In this document: positions 1 through 10,146 of the stretch, piece after piece
Layout of the letters: each line of letters begins with the position of its first letter
Position numbering within the stretch: position 1 is the stretch's first letter
Origin: Pseudomonadota bacterium
GTDB lineage: Bacteria > Pseudomonadota > Gammaproteobacteria > Steroidobacterales > Steroidobacteraceae
Length of the DNA: 64,000 nucleotides
Direction of reading: 5' to 3'
Assembly: GCA_025355245.1 (NCBI GenBank)
Contig: JANXZZ010000037.1
Coordinates: 1-64,000 of the forward strand
The notes under the pieces: model-generated
Databases searched by the model: none
The model's input: only the letters and a program-made list of their open reading frames with translations
What the model was told of the DNA's origin: nothing
Program-made: the position numbers and the translations under genes

Positions 1-3000
1 GGTCGGACGTCTCGAGCACGCGGCGGCGCAGGGCGTTGCGCTCGGTGACATCGACCGCGAAACAAAGCTGCTCGATGTCGTCGTCGAGGTTCACGCGCGT
101 GAGCGAGAGTTCGACGTCGAAGCGCTCGCCGTTGCGCGCACGATGAACGCGCGACTGCACGCTTTGCTCGAGGACCGTCGCCTCGCCGCCCGCCGCGACG
201 GGCAGGTCGTCGGCAAAGAGTTTCGACGGAGCCAGCGCGAGGAAATCGGAGCGGCCGTATCCGTACTTGCGGATGGCTGCCGCGTTGACCATCGTGATGC
301 GACCCGTTGGCTCGCTGTACGCGTAGAGCGGCCGCGGGATCGCCTCGAACAGGGCCTCGTAGCGAGCGCGCAAGACTTTGAGTCCACGCATCGTCGCCTC
401 GTGCTCGGCGACGACGGTCGTGAGAAAGAGTCCGGTCGCGCCTAGGAGTCCGATGAATCCCCAGAGCACCTCGGGACCCTCGTCCGGGCCTGCCGGCGCT
501 ACCGGTCCAAGGCCCATATCGTAACCGAAGGTTGCGGCAAGCGAGAGTGCGAGGGCCGCCGCTGAGGCGAGCGCCACGCCGAAGCGCACCGCCGCCCAGG
601 CGACCAGGACGACGCCGAGTCCAAGCACCGTCAATCGCCAGTTCGCAGGAGGGCCACCCCCCGTCGCCATGCCGGCGATCCCGAGCGCAAGCACGAACAC
701 GCTCGCTTCGCGCCAGCGCCGGCGAAGCGTGCGCCCGAATTCCGCGGAACTCGCGACCAGCACCGGCACGACAAGAGTGACTCCGGCAAGATCGTTGGTC
801 CACCAGCGCAGGTAGCCCATGAGCTCGAAGCGCGTGAAACCGAGGATCTTTTCGCCGGCCGGGGCGACGGCCGCAAGCAATTCGGGGGTTAGGGTGTCGG
901 GCGTCCAGACGCTGGCAAGATGCAGCCCGACCGTATCGAAGATCGAGGCGAACACGCGGCCGCAGGCGGCGGCGGCAACGAGGACTGCGAGGTCACGGAA
1001 GCGATCGAAGTTGCGGCGAAATCCCCAGCGCTTGAGCAGATAGACGATGACGAGCGCGGCGGTGGTCTCGCCGAGCGCATCGGCGATGACCGGAATCCAC
1101 GGCTCGTGGGCGAGGCCGCGCCAGACGAATACCGCGCCGAGAAAGATCGCAGGAGCCAGGCGCGTGCCCCTGAGGAGCAGTCCTGCGACCGCGACGCCAC
1201 TCGCGATCCAGGGTACCGCGGCGGCTGGAAAGAGCACTGTGTGGCGGGAATCGATCTGCTGCAGAAAGCGTAGCCCCGCCGCACCGCAGGCCGCGTAGAG
1301 AACGAACAGCGCCGCACCGGCAAGCCATGTGTGCAGGTGCCGCAAGCGCGGATTCGCGTCATGGCCTGCCGACTCCTCGGCCGCGGCCTGCGGCGGTGCG
1401 TCAACGCCGGAGTCGGCAGCGAGTGCGTCGGTCGGGCGCGGTAGCGGCTCGACCGCCTGGCTGCACTCGAACCGCACTCGCGTGCCACCGCCGTGGCGTA
1501 CGCCGATCTCGAGCTGCGCGCGCGCGGCGGCGGCGCGGACGTCCATCGGCAGGACTTCCGGATGACGCAGCGATGGGCTGTCCGGCGCGGTAACTCCGTC
1601 ATCGTCTATCGTCACTCCGATCTTCTCGGCACTTACGTCGATCGCGACGTAGACCCGCTCCGTGCCCGGACGCAGCAACGCCGCGCGAACCGCGTCCTGC
1701 GCGATCCGGTAGACGTGCTCGGCTCGCTCCACCGAGAGCCGCACCGGTGCGTGGGCGCGCACCGACACGCTGACATCGGCGCCATCGTGCACGGCGAGCA
1801 CGTCGGGCATGCGCTGCAACGCCTCGAGCAGGTTGCCGGAGGCAAACTGGATTGGCGAGGCGCCGCGCGTGAGCTGGCGGCATATCGCGCTGCCCGCCAC
1901 GGCGTCCGCCTCGGTTGCGCGCGCCAGCTCGAGGTCCACCGGCTCGTTGCAGGTGGCGGCGACGAGGAGTTCCTCGACGCGCCCCGCGAGGCGCGCGAGC
2001 ACGCGACCGAGGCCCTCGCGAATTTCCTGCCCGAGACGGTGGCGTTCGAGGTCGGCCGCACTCAGCACCGCGAGCCGCAGATCGTTGCGTTCGCTCACGA
2101 CGTCGATGAAGCACACGCGCAGCCGAGCACCGTCGAGTCCGACTTCGACGGGCGTCACCTCGACGTCCAGGTCGCGGCCCGCGGCGGTACGATGCGTTGT
2201 CTCGTAGGGATCCCGCGCGGCGCCCGGAGCGGGTTCGTCGGCTACCGCAGCGTCCGTCGGTTCCGCGAGCAGGTCTCGAGCATTCAGCCGCAGGAACGCA
2301 GCCTCCGCGTAGCCGTAGGTCCGCACTGCCGCGTCGTTGACCACGAGAATTCGACCGGTGGCGATGTCCTCCGCCCACATCGGGCTCGGGTTCGCGAAGA
2401 ACAAGCGTCGGTAACGCTCCACCGAAGCGGCGAGATTTCGTTGAGAGCGAGCCCGGCCCGCGAGAAGCGGGGTCAGGAAGAGTCCCGTACCCACCAGCAG
2501 GCCGATGAAGCCCCACACGACCTCGATACCTTCGCGCCCGGCGATGCCGGCGAATGCGCCGAGCTGCAGGCCGAAGCCGACGGTCGCGCTGGTGGAGAAG
2601 AGGAGCGTGCCGGCGGATGCGACCGCGACGCCGAATCGCAGCGCCGCCCACACGACCAGAATCAGCGCGAGCGCAAGCAGTGCGACGCGCGGCGCGAGCC
2701 CGGGAAGGGCGATCGCCCCGATGAGCCAACAGAGGCTCGCGAGGCACCACAGCGCTCGCTCGCTGCGCGGGGCGGCACGCTCCCGTCCGGACGCACGCGT
2801 GGCGAAGGCCAGCAGCGGCACGACGAGCACGATGCCCGCTACCGAATTTGCCCACCAGCGGAAGTTCGTGGTGAACAGCGACGGGTGGACCACGAACACG
2901 TTGCCGTCGCGGTAAACGCCCGCCACCTCGAGGATCGCGCGCGTTTCGGGCGTCGAGTAGACCCACGCAGCCGCGAAAGTCGCGATCACGTCGACACCCG

Positions 3001-3463
3001 CCGACAGGAGACGACCCACGGCCGCCGCCGCGACCAGAATCAGCGCGTCCTGGTAGCGCGCGAGCGACGGCCGGTAGTCCCAGCTGCGCAGCAGCGCGGC
3101 GATCAGTGCGATGCTCGCCGTTTCGCCGAGCGCGTCGAGCGTGACGGGCATCCAGGGATCTCCCTGCACGATGCCCCAGGTCGCATACGAACCGACGAAC
3201 ACCCCGGGTAGCGCGCGCTTGCCGAACAGGAGTACGCCGACCACGCCCGTACCGACCGCCAGCCAGGGCACGCCGAGCGCCGGGGCGACTGTCGCGACAT
3301 CGGGCGAGAACACGTTGTGCAGGAGCCAGAGCCCGAGCGCGCCCGCGAGCACATAGACCGCCGCAACGGCGGCGCTTGCCGCCGCCGCCCAGCCGAGCCG
3401 CACGCTAAGCGCAGCCTGCCGGTCCGGCCGAAACACCGCCCCCGTACGCGAGGGGCTATTCAT
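1..3463 (-). CDS. Tandem MASE1-PAS membrane sensor with degenerate histidine-kinase core (C-terminus beyond window)
   Basis: A single open frame runs from ATG at 3463 to base 1, at least 1154 codons, so the C-terminus lies outside. Order seen: MASE1-like membrane block (residues ~20-310, many hydrophobic segments), PAS (~330-440), NarX/HisKA_3-type helix (~465-500), weak HATPase-like region (~570-640), a second MASE1-like block (~705-990) and a second PAS (~1020-1130). MASE1 is a known membrane input domain of kinases and GGDEF proteins, normally present once. The phospho-acceptor motif reads EIREGLGR, with Arg482 where His is expected, and the N-box region (IAQDAVRAAL) lacks Asn. The first half therefore cannot act as an ordinary kinase; it may be a receiver-less sensor or dimerisation scaffold. 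The true output domain may follow the second PAS outside the window. Two adjacent genes fused by a lost stop are another explanation. Confidence 0.8.
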   Translation of the reverse strand, partial: MNSPSRTGAVFRPDRQAALSVRLGWAAAASAAVAAVYVLAGALGLWLLHNVFSPDVATVAPALGVPWLAVGTGVVGVLLFGKRALPGVFVGSYATWGIVQGDPWMPVTLDALGETASIALIAALLRSWDYRPSLARYQDALILVAAAAVGRLLSAGVDVIATFAAAWVYSTPETRAILEVAGVYRDGNVFVVHPSLFTTNFRWWANSVAGIVLVVPLLAFATRASGRERAAPRSERALWCLASLCWLIGAIALPGLAPRVALLALALILVVWAALRFGVAVASAGTLLFSTSATVGFGLQLGAFAGIAGREGIEVVWGFIGLLVGTGLFLTPLLAGRARSQRNLAASVERYRRLFFANPSPMWAEDIATGRILVVNDAAVRTYGYAEAAFLRLNARDLLAEPTDAAVADEPAPGAARDPYETTHRTAAGRDLDVEVTPVEVGLDGARLRVCFIDVVSERNDLRLAVLSAADLERHRLGQEIREGLGRVLARLAGRVEELLVAATCNEPVDLELARATEADAVAGSAICRQLTRGASPIQFASGNLLEALQRMPDVLAVHDGADVSVSVRAHAPVRLSVERAEHVYRIAQDAVRAALLRPGTERVYVAIDVSAEKIGVTIDDDGVTAPDSPSLRHPEVLPMDVRAAAARAQLEIGVRHGGGTRVRFECSQAVEPLPRPTDALAADSGVDAPPQAAAEESAGHDANPRLRHLHTWLAGAALFVLYAACGAAGLRFLQQIDSRHTVLFPAAAVPWIASGVAVAGLLLRGTRLAPAIFLGAVFVWRGLAHEPWIPVIADALGETTAALVIVYLLKRWGFRRNFDRFRDLAVLVAAAACGRVFASIFDTVGLHLASVWTPDTLTPELLAAVAPAGEKILGFTRFELMGYLRWWTNDLAGVTLVVPVLVASSAEFGRTLRRRWREASVFVLALGIAGMATGGGPPANWRLTVLGLGVVLVAWAAVRFGVALASAAALALSLAATFGYDMGLGPVAPAGPDEGPEVLWGFIGLLGATGLFLTTVVAEHEATMRGLKVLRARYEALFEAIPRPLYAYSEPTGRITMVNAAAIRKYGYGRSDFLALAPSKLFADDLPVAAGGEATVLEQSVQSRVHRARNGERFDVELSLTRVNLDDDIEQLCFAVDVTERNALRRRVLETSD

Positions 3464-3640
3464 GCCGGTCAAGCAAAGCCCTGCGCGGGGCACGCGCCGG
3501 GGTGCTGGGGGATTCCTGCAGTAGGGGAGGCTGCATGATGTGGTGGCGCCGAGCTGGCGGGGTGAACGCTAGCGATTCCGTGCCAAGGGTTCAACTACGC
3601 GCTTTCCCGCGGGGCGGACGGAACCGAAACGACGTCGGCG

Positions 3641-6600
3641 TCAACCGGCACCGACATTGAGTTTGGGCGCGAGCGCCGCGGCCTCGGCCGCGCTTCGCGC
3701 CTGGCGGGCGGCGGCTTCGGTGAGCGCCCACGCCTCGCGGATGTTGGCGATGAGCTCCGGCCGCAGGATGTCGTCCGCGCGTTCGAGGGACGCTGCGGCG
3801 CGCGCGAGCCGGGTCGCGCGCACGTTCCCGGCGGACCCTTTGAGCTGGTGGGCGGCGCGGCGACTGGTATCGGCATCGACTCCGGCCGAAAGCTGGTCGA
3901 CGAGGCCTGCCGCGGAATCGAGGAATGTCGTCAGCAGCTCCGCAACGAAGCCCTGGTCGCCGTCAAGCTGGTGCAGCAACTCATCGAGGTCGAGGACGTC
4001 CGCGGAGGTCGCGGTCGACGGCGGTGGAAGCTCCGTCGGGGCGACCGGGCCGGAAGCAGCCGTTCCAAACGCGCGCTCGAGGGCGAAGCGCAGGCGTGCG
4101 AGTTCCACTGGCTTTGAAACGTAGTCGGACATGCCCGCGGCGATGCAGGCCTCCCGGTCCCCGGCGAGCGCGTGCGCGGTCATCGCGATGACCGGGACCT
4201 CGCGGTTGGCGGACCCGCATTCGCCGGCGCGCAGGGCGCGAGTAGCCGCATAGCCGTCCAATTCGGGCATCTGGCAGTCCATCAGCACCACGTCGAAGGC
4301 CTGGGTCTTGAGGCGCTCGAGCGCCTCCCTGCCGTTGTGCGCGACGACCACGTCGAAGCCCAGCGGTTCCAGCAGGCGAACCGCGAGCTTCTGGTTGACG
4401 GGATTGTCCTCGGCGAGCAGCAGTCGCCGCTTCTCGAAGTGCTCGAGCGCCGGCGAGGCTTCACGCCCGGCGGCGCGATTCTCGCCGAGAAGGTCCGTCA
4501 GCACGCGGATGAGCGCATCGCGCTTGACGGGCTTCGTGAGCAGGCGATCGAAGCGGCCGCGTACTTCACCGTCGAGGCGGCTCGCGAGCGAGCTCAAGAG
4601 CACCAAGCGGCACGCGCCTTCGGGGTCGCGGCGGCGAATCTCGGCCGCGAGCCAGGTTCCGTCGTGACCGGGCAGGTGGTGATCGAGCACTACCAGGCGC
4701 GGCGTGCGGCCGCGCGCGCTGCTGCTTTCCCAGCACTCGAGGCCCTCCTCGGCGCTCGCGGCACTTTCGACCGTGAATCCGGCCGATTCGAGCTGCGCGC
4801 TCAGGACGCGGCGATTGACGGGGTGGTCATCGACGAGGAGCGCGGCTGGACGGCCGTTCACCCGCGGCGCGGGTTCGGCTTCTGGGGACCGCGCCGGCGC
4901 GAGCAGCACCTGAAAGGTGAAGCTTGCACCTTCTCCCGGCTGGCTCTTGACCTCGATGCTGCCGTCCATGGCCTCGACCAGGCGCTTGCAGATCGAGAGT
5001 CCGAGGCCCGTGCCGCCGTGGCGACGCGTGGTCGAGGCATCGGCCTGTGAGAACGGCTTGAAGAGCCGCGCGACCTGGTCCGCCGGAATGCCGATGCCGC
5101 TGTCCTCGACGGTGCCGATGAGCGCCAGGCGTCCGATCGGCGCCGGCAGCGGCGAGATCGTCAGCAGCACCTCGCCGCGCTCGGTGAACTTGACTGCGTT
5201 GCTTAGCAGGTTGAGGAGTACTTGTCGCAGGCGCGTCGGATCACCCCGGCAGGTCGTCGGGCAGCTGCGATCGATGTCGATGATGAGTTCTAGCCGCTTC
5301 TCGGACGCGCGCAGCGCGACCGCATCCACCGCCTCCTCGACGACGGCGTGCAAGTCAAAGTCGATGTCCTCGAGCTCGAGGTGCCCGGTCTCGATCTTGG
5401 AGAGATCGAGCACGTCGTTGATGAGCGCCAGCAGCGACTCGCCGCTCGAACGCGCGATCTCCGCAAACTCGCGCTGCTCCGCCCCGAGCGGCGTATCGAG
5501 CAGCAGCCCGGTCATGCCGATGACACCGTTGAGCGGTGTGCGCAGCTCATGGCTCATGTTCGCGAGGAACTCGCCCTTGGCACGGCTGGCGGCTTCCGCG
5601 GCCTCTTTCGCTTCGCTGAGCGCGTGAGCGGCGTTCCGTTCCTGCGTGACGTCCTGGACAACGCCGACGATGCGCACGCAGCGCCCGTCGACAATCTGCG
5701 GTTCGCCGATCGCACGCACCCAGCGCGAACCGCCGCTCGGAGTGACGAGCGGCCAGACACGGTCGAAGGCGATGCCGGCGGTGATGGCGCTGCGCATCGC
5801 GGCAAGCGCCTCCGCGCCGATGCCGGGTGCGTAGCACTGGTTCAGGCGCTCGACAGACATGGGCTCCGAACGCGGCAGGTCGTAAATCTCGTAGACGACG
5901 TCGGAGCACTCGGACCGGTCGGTATGCGGGTCGTATTCCCAGCCGCCGACGCGCGCGATCCGGCTGGTGCTGCGCAGGAGTGCGTCCTGGCGAACGAGCC
6001 GTTCCTCGGCGAGCTTGCGCTCGGTGATGTCCGTACGGATCGACACGAATCGCTCGATCGTGCCGTCCGGGCGCTTGAACGGCACGATTGTCGTGTCGGT
6101 CCAGTAGATGTGGCCGTCCTTGGCGCGATTCGCGAGCTCGCCGCGCCACACCTGGCCGGCGTCGATTTGCGCCTTGATCTCGACGAACACCCCGTCGGGA
6201 TGCACGCCCGATTTCTCGATGGCGAGGGACCGGCCGACCAGTTCGTCGCGGCGGTATCCCGACGTCGCGCACTGGCGGTCGTTCACGAAGGTGATCGTGC
6301 CTTCGAGGTCGGTCACGACAAGGTGAGCGTGCTGGTCGAGCGCGTATTGCAGGCTCTCGACGCGCGCCAGCGCTGCTTCCGAGCGCGTCTTCTCATCGAG
6401 CAGCAGGTCGCGAGCCTGCGCCGCGCGCGTCTCGTCGAGCAGCACGCCCGCGAGCCTGAGCGGGCGATAGTTCTCATCGAGCTCGAAGAGGCCTACCAGG
6501 GTCAAGTGCCGGTCGGCAAGTCCGTCGGTGACCGTGCGGAAATTGATCCTGAGTTCGCCCTGGTTGCGCAGCGCCCGCTGCCAGCCTTCAAGTACGCCGG

Positions 6601-7819
6601 GCCGATCGGCCGCGTGCACGCGCGCCTGCAGCGCGTCGAGCGCAATGGCATCGCTGTCGTCGGGCACGCCGAGCAGGCGACGCGCGGTCGGGTCGAGCCA
6701 GATGAGTGCGGCTCCGACCGACCATTCCCAGAGGCCGACGCCACCCGCCTCGGTTGCTGCGGTCAGCCGTCGCGTGGTGATCGCGACGAGCCGTTCGGCT
6801 TCCTTGCGATCGGTCACGTCGAGCGCGAGCAGGATGTAGCCGGTCAGCCGCCCGTGCGCATCGTGGACGGGTTTGCCGTCAACCAGCGCCCAGTAGGCGT
6901 GCCGATCCCTGCGATAGTTAATGAACTCGTCGCGAAATTCCGCGCCCTGCTTCTGGGCCTGGCGTAGCCGGAAGCGGGACTGGGGGTCGGTCTCGGGCCC
7001 GCACAGCAGGTCCGCGGGGTTTTGTTCCAGCGCCTCGGCCGAGGAGTAGCCCGTCAGGCGAACGAAGCCGTCGTTTACCCACTCGATCTTGCCCGCCGTG
7101 TCGGTGATGATGACCGCGTTGTCAGTGCGCTCGGCGACCGCCGCGAGGCGGGCTCGCTCGCTGGCCATCGCATCGAGCAGGTCGCGCTCCCGCTGCAGGC
7201 GACGGATCGCGGGCTCGAGCAGCAACAGGATGAGCAGCAGGGTCGCAACGGTTGCCGCCGCCGCGACGCCCGCGGCGCGGCGCAGCTCCGCGTCCGCTCG
7301 CGCCGTCAGCCGGTCAACGAGCGCAGCGGTCCAGAGGTCGGCCCCCGCCGAGTAGTCGGCGTCGAGTACCTCTAGACGTCGTAGCTGGTCGAGACGCTCC
7401 GGGGAGTTCGCGCCGAACAGGAGTCGCTCGGTGAACTCGCGAATCTGGCGCTGGGCGTTGGCGAGCCGCTGGAAGCGCTGGCACAGCGGGTCGCCCGTGC
7501 TGCAGAGCGGCGCGAGCAGCGCGGCGACCTTGTCTTGCTGCGAGTCCCAGTGGGCAAGCGCCTCGTCGAGCTCCGCCGCCTCGTGGCGGGTGGGATCGAT
7601 CGTGATCTGCCAGGCGCGCTCGATCAACCTCGTTCCGAGCTCGCGTTGCCGGCCGGCGGCATCGATAAACGCCGCCTGTTCCACCGCGCGATGCAGATAC
7701 CGATGCAGCCCCACGCCAACCGTCGCGAGTGGCAGCGCGATTATGACAAGGAGGGAGGCATAGGTGAGCCGGATGCGGCGACCCAGGCTGCGGGCGGCGG
7801 ACGACGAGGCTCGGGGCAT
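3641..7819 (-). CDS. Hybrid sensor histidine kinase (PilJ-type sensor, 4 PAS, HisKA, HATPase, 2 REC, Hpt)
   Basis: This 1392-residue protein is a complete membrane phosphorelay. Two transmembrane helices (~20-42 and ~183-203) flank a PilJ/NarX-like helical periplasmic domain. Four PAS domains follow (~225-345, 350-475, 485-605, 615-735), then HisKA with [11 protein letters not shown] (phospho-acceptor His757), HATPase (~800-925 with [12 protein letters not shown]), a first receiver (~965-1080, Asp in VVLDHHLPG), a second receiver (~1105-1220, Asp in [12 protein letters not shown]) and an Hpt domain (His in [11 protein letters not shown]). This matches the BarA/ArcB type of unorthodox kinase that relays His-Asp-His to a separate regulator. 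No response regulator gene lies next to it, so its partner is elsewhere. The ATG at 7819 is chosen because the membrane helix follows about 20 residues later. Two tandem hairpins sit just upstream (7830-7875). Confidence 0.93.
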   Translation of the reverse strand: MPRASSSAARSLGRRIRLTYASLLVIIALPLATVGVGLHRYLHRAVEQAAFIDAAGRQRELGTRLIERAWQITIDPTRHEAAELDEALAHWDSQQDKVAALLAPLCSTGDPLCQRFQRLANAQRQIREFTERLLFGANSPERLDQLRRLEVLDADYSAGADLWTAALVDRLTARADAELRRAAGVAAAATVATLLLILLLLEPAIRRLQRERDLLDAMASERARLAAVAERTDNAVIITDTAGKIEWVNDGFVRLTGYSSAEALEQNPADLLCGPETDPQSRFRLRQAQKQGAEFRDEFINYRRDRHAYWALVDGKPVHDAHGRLTGYILLALDVTDRKEAERLVAITTRRLTAATEAGGVGLWEWSVGAALIWLDPTARRLLGVPDDSDAIALDALQARVHAADRPGVLEGWQRALRNQGELRINFRTVTDGLADRHLTLVGLFELDENYRPLRLAGVLLDETRAAQARDLLLDEKTRSEAALARVESLQYALDQHAHLVVTDLEGTITFVNDRQCATSGYRRDELVGRSLAIEKSGVHPDGVFVEIKAQIDAGQVWRGELANRAKDGHIYWTDTTIVPFKRPDGTIERFVSIRTDITERKLAEERLVRQDALLRSTSRIARVGGWEYDPHTDRSECSDVVYEIYDLPRSEPMSVERLNQCYAPGIGAEALAAMRSAITAGIAFDRVWPLVTPSGGSRWVRAIGEPQIVDGRCVRIVGVVQDVTQERNAAHALSEAKEAAEAASRAKGEFLANMSHELRTPLNGVIGMTGLLLDTPLGAEQREFAEIARSSGESLLALINDVLDLSKIETGHLELEDIDFDLHAVVEEAVDAVALRASEKRLELIIDIDRSCPTTCRGDPTRLRQVLLNLLSNAVKFTERGEVLLTISPLPAPIGRLALIGTVEDSGIGIPADQVARLFKPFSQADASTTRRHGGTGLGLSICKRLVEAMDGSIEVKSQPGEGASFTFQVLLAPARSPEAEPAPRVNGRPAALLVDDHPVNRRVLSAQLESAGFTVESAASAEEGLECWESSSARGRTPRLVVLDHHLPGHDGTWLAAEIRRRDPEGACRLVLLSSLASRLDGEVRGRFDRLLTKPVKRDALIRVLTDLLGENRAAGREASPALEHFEKRRLLLAEDNPVNQKLAVRLLEPLGFDVVVAHNGREALERLKTQAFDVVLMDCQMPELDGYAATRALRAGECGSANREVPVIAMTAHALAGDREACIAAGMSDYVSKPVELARLRFALERAFGTAASGPVAPTELPPPSTATSADVLDLDELLHQLDGDQGFVAELLTTFLDSAAGLVDQLSAGVDADTSRRAAHQLKGSAGNVRATRLARAAASLERADDILRPELIANIREAWALTEAAARQARSAAEAAALAPKLNVGAG

Positions 7820-7829
7820 GCGACGTTTA

Positions 7830-7875
7830 TCGGGATAAGGCTATCCCGACCTATCGGCACAGGGTGAATACCCTG
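7830..7875 (-). promoter_or_regulatory. Two adjacent perfect inverted repeats upstream of the hybrid kinase
   Basis: TCGGGATA (7830-7837) pairs with TATCCCGA (7842-7849) around a 4-base loop, and CAGGGT (7860-7865) pairs with ACCCTG (7870-7875) around GAAT. Both lie 11-56 bases before the start codon of the hybrid kinase at 7819. They could be operator sites or leader hairpins that shape translation. No T-tract follows, so termination is unlikely. The function is inferred only from position. Confidence 0.35.
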
Positions 7876-7979
7876 AACCGGGCCGCCGAAGACGCCCAAA
7901 ATCACCCGGTCAAAGTGTGCGCTGCTCGTGGTTTTCTTGGCGCCCCGACTCCCCGGTTACTCCAGGAAGGTCCGGTCAT

Positions 7980-8393
7980 TCAGGGTTCCCACTGCGCCTG
8001 CTGCGGAACACCATCGCCTATGGCGTAGTAGTCCGATTTATCGGCGACGAAGATGTGTCTTTCAGTCTTGAGGTGGGTCGGCCCATCGAGCGTGCCGGCC
8101 ATGATGCTGGTCCACGCCGAGTTCCCCCGCGTGGGTCTCCAGAACAGGCTGCTGCCGCAGCGCGAGCAGAAGCCGCGCTCGGCCCAGTCGGAGGAGGCGT
8201 ACCAGGAGAGCGTATCGCTCGCGGTCAGCGTGAGTTGCGCCGACGGGGCGCCGGTCGCCGCGACAAAGTGCCCGCTGAACCGGCGGCACTGCGAGCAATG
8301 ACAGGCGATGACGTCGCGCAGGGCACCCCGAACTTCGTAGCGGACGCCGCCGCACAGGCAGCCACCGCGGTGGACGGTCTCGTTGCTGGACAT
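7980..8393 (-). CDS. GFA-family zinc protein (glutathione-dependent formaldehyde-activating enzyme-like)
   Basis: At 137 residues this is a typical single-domain GFA (Mss4-like fold) protein. The cysteine pattern is complete: CLCGGVRYE near residue 12, CHCSQCRRFSG near residue 31, and FCSRCGSSLFW near residue 75, which form the two zinc sites of the family. Most GFA proteins lack proven activity on S-hydroxymethylglutathione and serve as generic zinc carriers or detoxification enzymes, so the substrate is unknown. The gene stands alone between the hybrid kinase promoter and the divergent SDR pair. Start is ATG at 8393 with a GGAG-type site just upstream. Confidence 0.88.
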   Translation of the reverse strand: MSSNETVHRGGCLCGGVRYEVRGALRDVIACHCSQCRRFSGHFVAATGAPSAQLTLTASDTLSWYASSDWAERGFCSRCGSSLFWRPTRGNSAWTSIMAGTLDGPTHLKTERHIFVADKSDYYAIGDGVPQQAQWEP

Positions 8394-8528
8394 CGTCGCG
8401 CTCCTTGAGGTTCGCGGGCGAGAGAGAGGTCGAGTAGATTGATCGGGCGGGGGCTGCGGACGCTATTCTAGCGCGCGCTCGCGGCCGGTCGACGCGTGCA
8501 TGGCCCGGGTGTGGAAGGAGAATCGACA

Positions 8529-9281
8529 GTGACTACGAGCGACGGTTGGGCCCTTGTGACCGGAGCGGGGTCCGCGACCGGCATCGGCTTTGCGATCGCC
8601 GCCGCGCTCGGCGCACAGGGACGGCGCGTAGCGATCACTTCGACGACCGATCGCATCCACGAGCGCGTCGCCGAACTCGAGAGTCGCGGCATCAAAGCGA
8701 TGGGCCGGGTTGCCGATCTCATGAACCCCGCCGCGGCCGGGCGGCTGGTCGCCGAAATCGGTGAGGTCGACGTCCTCGTCAACAACGCAGGGATGGCGGT
8801 TCTCGGCGTATTCGACGCGCCCGCGTCGCTCGAGGACATGCCACTCGAGATCTGGCGGCGCGCTCTCGACCGGAACCTGACGACCGCCTTCCTGATGACG
8901 GGGGCGGTCCTCGCCGGCATGAAGGCGCGGCGCTGGGGCCGCATCGTCCACGTCGCTTCGACCACGGGTCCGATCGCCGGCATCGCCCACGATGCCGGTT
9001 ACGCGGCCGCAAAAGCCGGCCTTGTCGGCATGATGCATTCGCTCTGTCTCGAGGTCGCGCCGTTCGGGATCACGGTCAACTCCGTGGCCCCGGGCTGGAT
9101 CTCGACCGGCTCGCAGACGGAGTCCGAATCGCGCGCCGGACGCGCCTCACCGTCGGGTCGTTCGGGCACGGCCGCGGAGGTCGCCGCGGCTGCGGCGTTT
9201 CTTTGCAGTACGGGCGCGTCGTATGTCAACGGCCATCTGCTGGTGGTCGGCGGCAACTGCGTGCTGGAGAGTCGAGCGTGA
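8529..9281 (+). CDS. SDR-family oxidoreductase (FabG-like)
   Basis: Classical short-chain dehydrogenase of 250 residues. The N-terminus carries the cofactor motif TGAGSATGIG (TGxxxGxG with a one-residue variant), NNAG occurs near residue 89, and the catalytic Tyr158/Lys162 lie in YAAAK. The C-terminal ASYVNGHLLVVGG resembles the usual SDR ending before the last strand. I place the start at GTG 8529 because AAGGAG ends eight bases upstream; the frame is open to an ATG at 8496 but without a ribosome site. The gene overlaps the next SDR by 4 bases, so the two are translationally coupled and probably act on one hydroxy/keto intermediate. The substrate cannot be read from sequence. Confidence 0.9.
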   Translation: MTTSDGWALVTGAGSATGIGFAIAAALGAQGRRVAITSTTDRIHERVAELESRGIKAMGRVADLMNPAAAGRLVAEIGEVDVLVNNAGMAVLGVFDAPASLEDMPLEIWRRALDRNLTTAFLMTGAVLAGMKARRWGRIVHVASTTGPIAGIAHDAGYAAAKAGLVGMMHSLCLEVAPFGITVNSVAPGWISTGSQTESESRAGRASPSGRSGTAAEVAAAAAFLCSTGASYVNGHLLVVGGNCVLESRA

Positions 9282-10045
9282 GCGCGGCGGTCAAGACGGT
9301 TCTTGTGACCGGAGCGGGCGGTGGGATCGGTTCGGCTGTCGCGCGTCGCTTTAAAGCATCGGGATGGCAGACGCTTCTCACGGATGCCAACGAAGCGCGG
9401 CTCGCCGCCGTGTCTCGCGAGCTTGGCGACTCCCCCTTCCACACGGCGGACCTGCGCCTGCGAACATCGTGCATCGAAACGCTGCGCTGGGCATCGACGG
9501 TGAGCGCAGCCCTCGATGGCCTCGTCAACGCCGCCGGCGTGTGGCGCGAGGGTCCGACGGAAGCGACGACCGAGGAGGACTTCGATGTGCTCTTCGATGT
9601 GAACGTCAAGGGGCTTTATTTCATGTCGGCGGCGGCGATTCCGCAGCTTCGCAAGACGGCCGGGTTCATCATCAACCTATCGAGCGACGCCGGAATCCAG
9701 GGGAATACGGGGGCGGCAGCATACTGTGCGAGCAAAGGTGCGGTATCGCTCTTGACCAAGGCGCTAGCGCTCGAGCTTGCTCCCGACGGCATCCGCGTGA
9801 ACGCAATCTGTCCGGGCGATGTCTCGGGCCCGATGCTCGACCTCCAGGCGCATACGTATGGCGGCGGTGATCCGGACGGTTATTTCAAGAAGCTCCTCGC
9901 CGGCTATCCACAGGGGAGCGGACGTGCGCGCTTCATCAAGCCCGACGAAGTGGCCGGTTTAATTCACTACTTGGCCCAGCCCGAGGCGGCGCCGATCACC
10001 GGGGCGCTCCTGTCCATTGATTTCGGCTATTCGTCTGGCAAGTAG
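9278..10045 (+). CDS. SDR-family oxidoreductase, second of a coupled pair
   Basis: A 255-residue short-chain dehydrogenase starting at GTG 9278, which overlaps the TGA of the previous gene (GTGA arrangement) and has GGAGAG about seven bases upstream. It has TGAGGGIGSAVA at the N-terminus, NAAG near residue 80, Ser in INLSSDAG and catalytic Tyr149/Lys153 in YCASK. An insertion around residues 200-225 (LQAHTYGGGDPD) is a little longer than in FabG and probably forms the substrate lid. The tail ITGALLSIDFGYSSG is typical of the family. With the upstream SDR and the downstream TonB receptor it may belong to a catabolic set; this is inferred from order only. Confidence 0.9.
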   Translation: MSAAVKTVLVTGAGGGIGSAVARRFKASGWQTLLTDANEARLAAVSRELGDSPFHTADLRLRTSCIETLRWASTVSAALDGLVNAAGVWREGPTEATTEEDFDVLFDVNVKGLYFMSAAAIPQLRKTAGFIINLSSDAGIQGNTGAAAYCASKGAVSLLTKALALELAPDGIRVNAICPGDVSGPMLDLQAHTYGGGDPDGYFKKLLAGYPQGSGRARFIKPDEVAGLIHYLAQPEAAPITGALLSIDFGYSSGK

Positions 10046-10146
10046 CGGCAAAACGGTGCGCGGGCGATCGCTTGCCGCGGTCCGGGCAGTCACGGATACT
10101 TGCCTCCCCGTGGCCCGATCGGGCCGCAACCAAGACGAATCCCCCC

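Noticed and set aside
1493..3211. 572-codon plus-strand open frame
   Set aside because: It is antisense to the MASE1-PAS gene. Its translation is Arg/Ala/Asp-rich without any fold, a usual artefact in GC-rich DNA.
5348..6967. 539-codon plus-strand open frame
   Set aside because: It lies antisense to the hybrid kinase, whose PAS, HisKA and receiver motifs are intact on the other strand.
10112..10125. GGCCCGATCGGGCC palindrome before the TonB receptor
   Set aside because: Fourteen bases of G/C-rich palindrome are easy to find by chance here, and no regulator is adjacent. Not listed as an operator.
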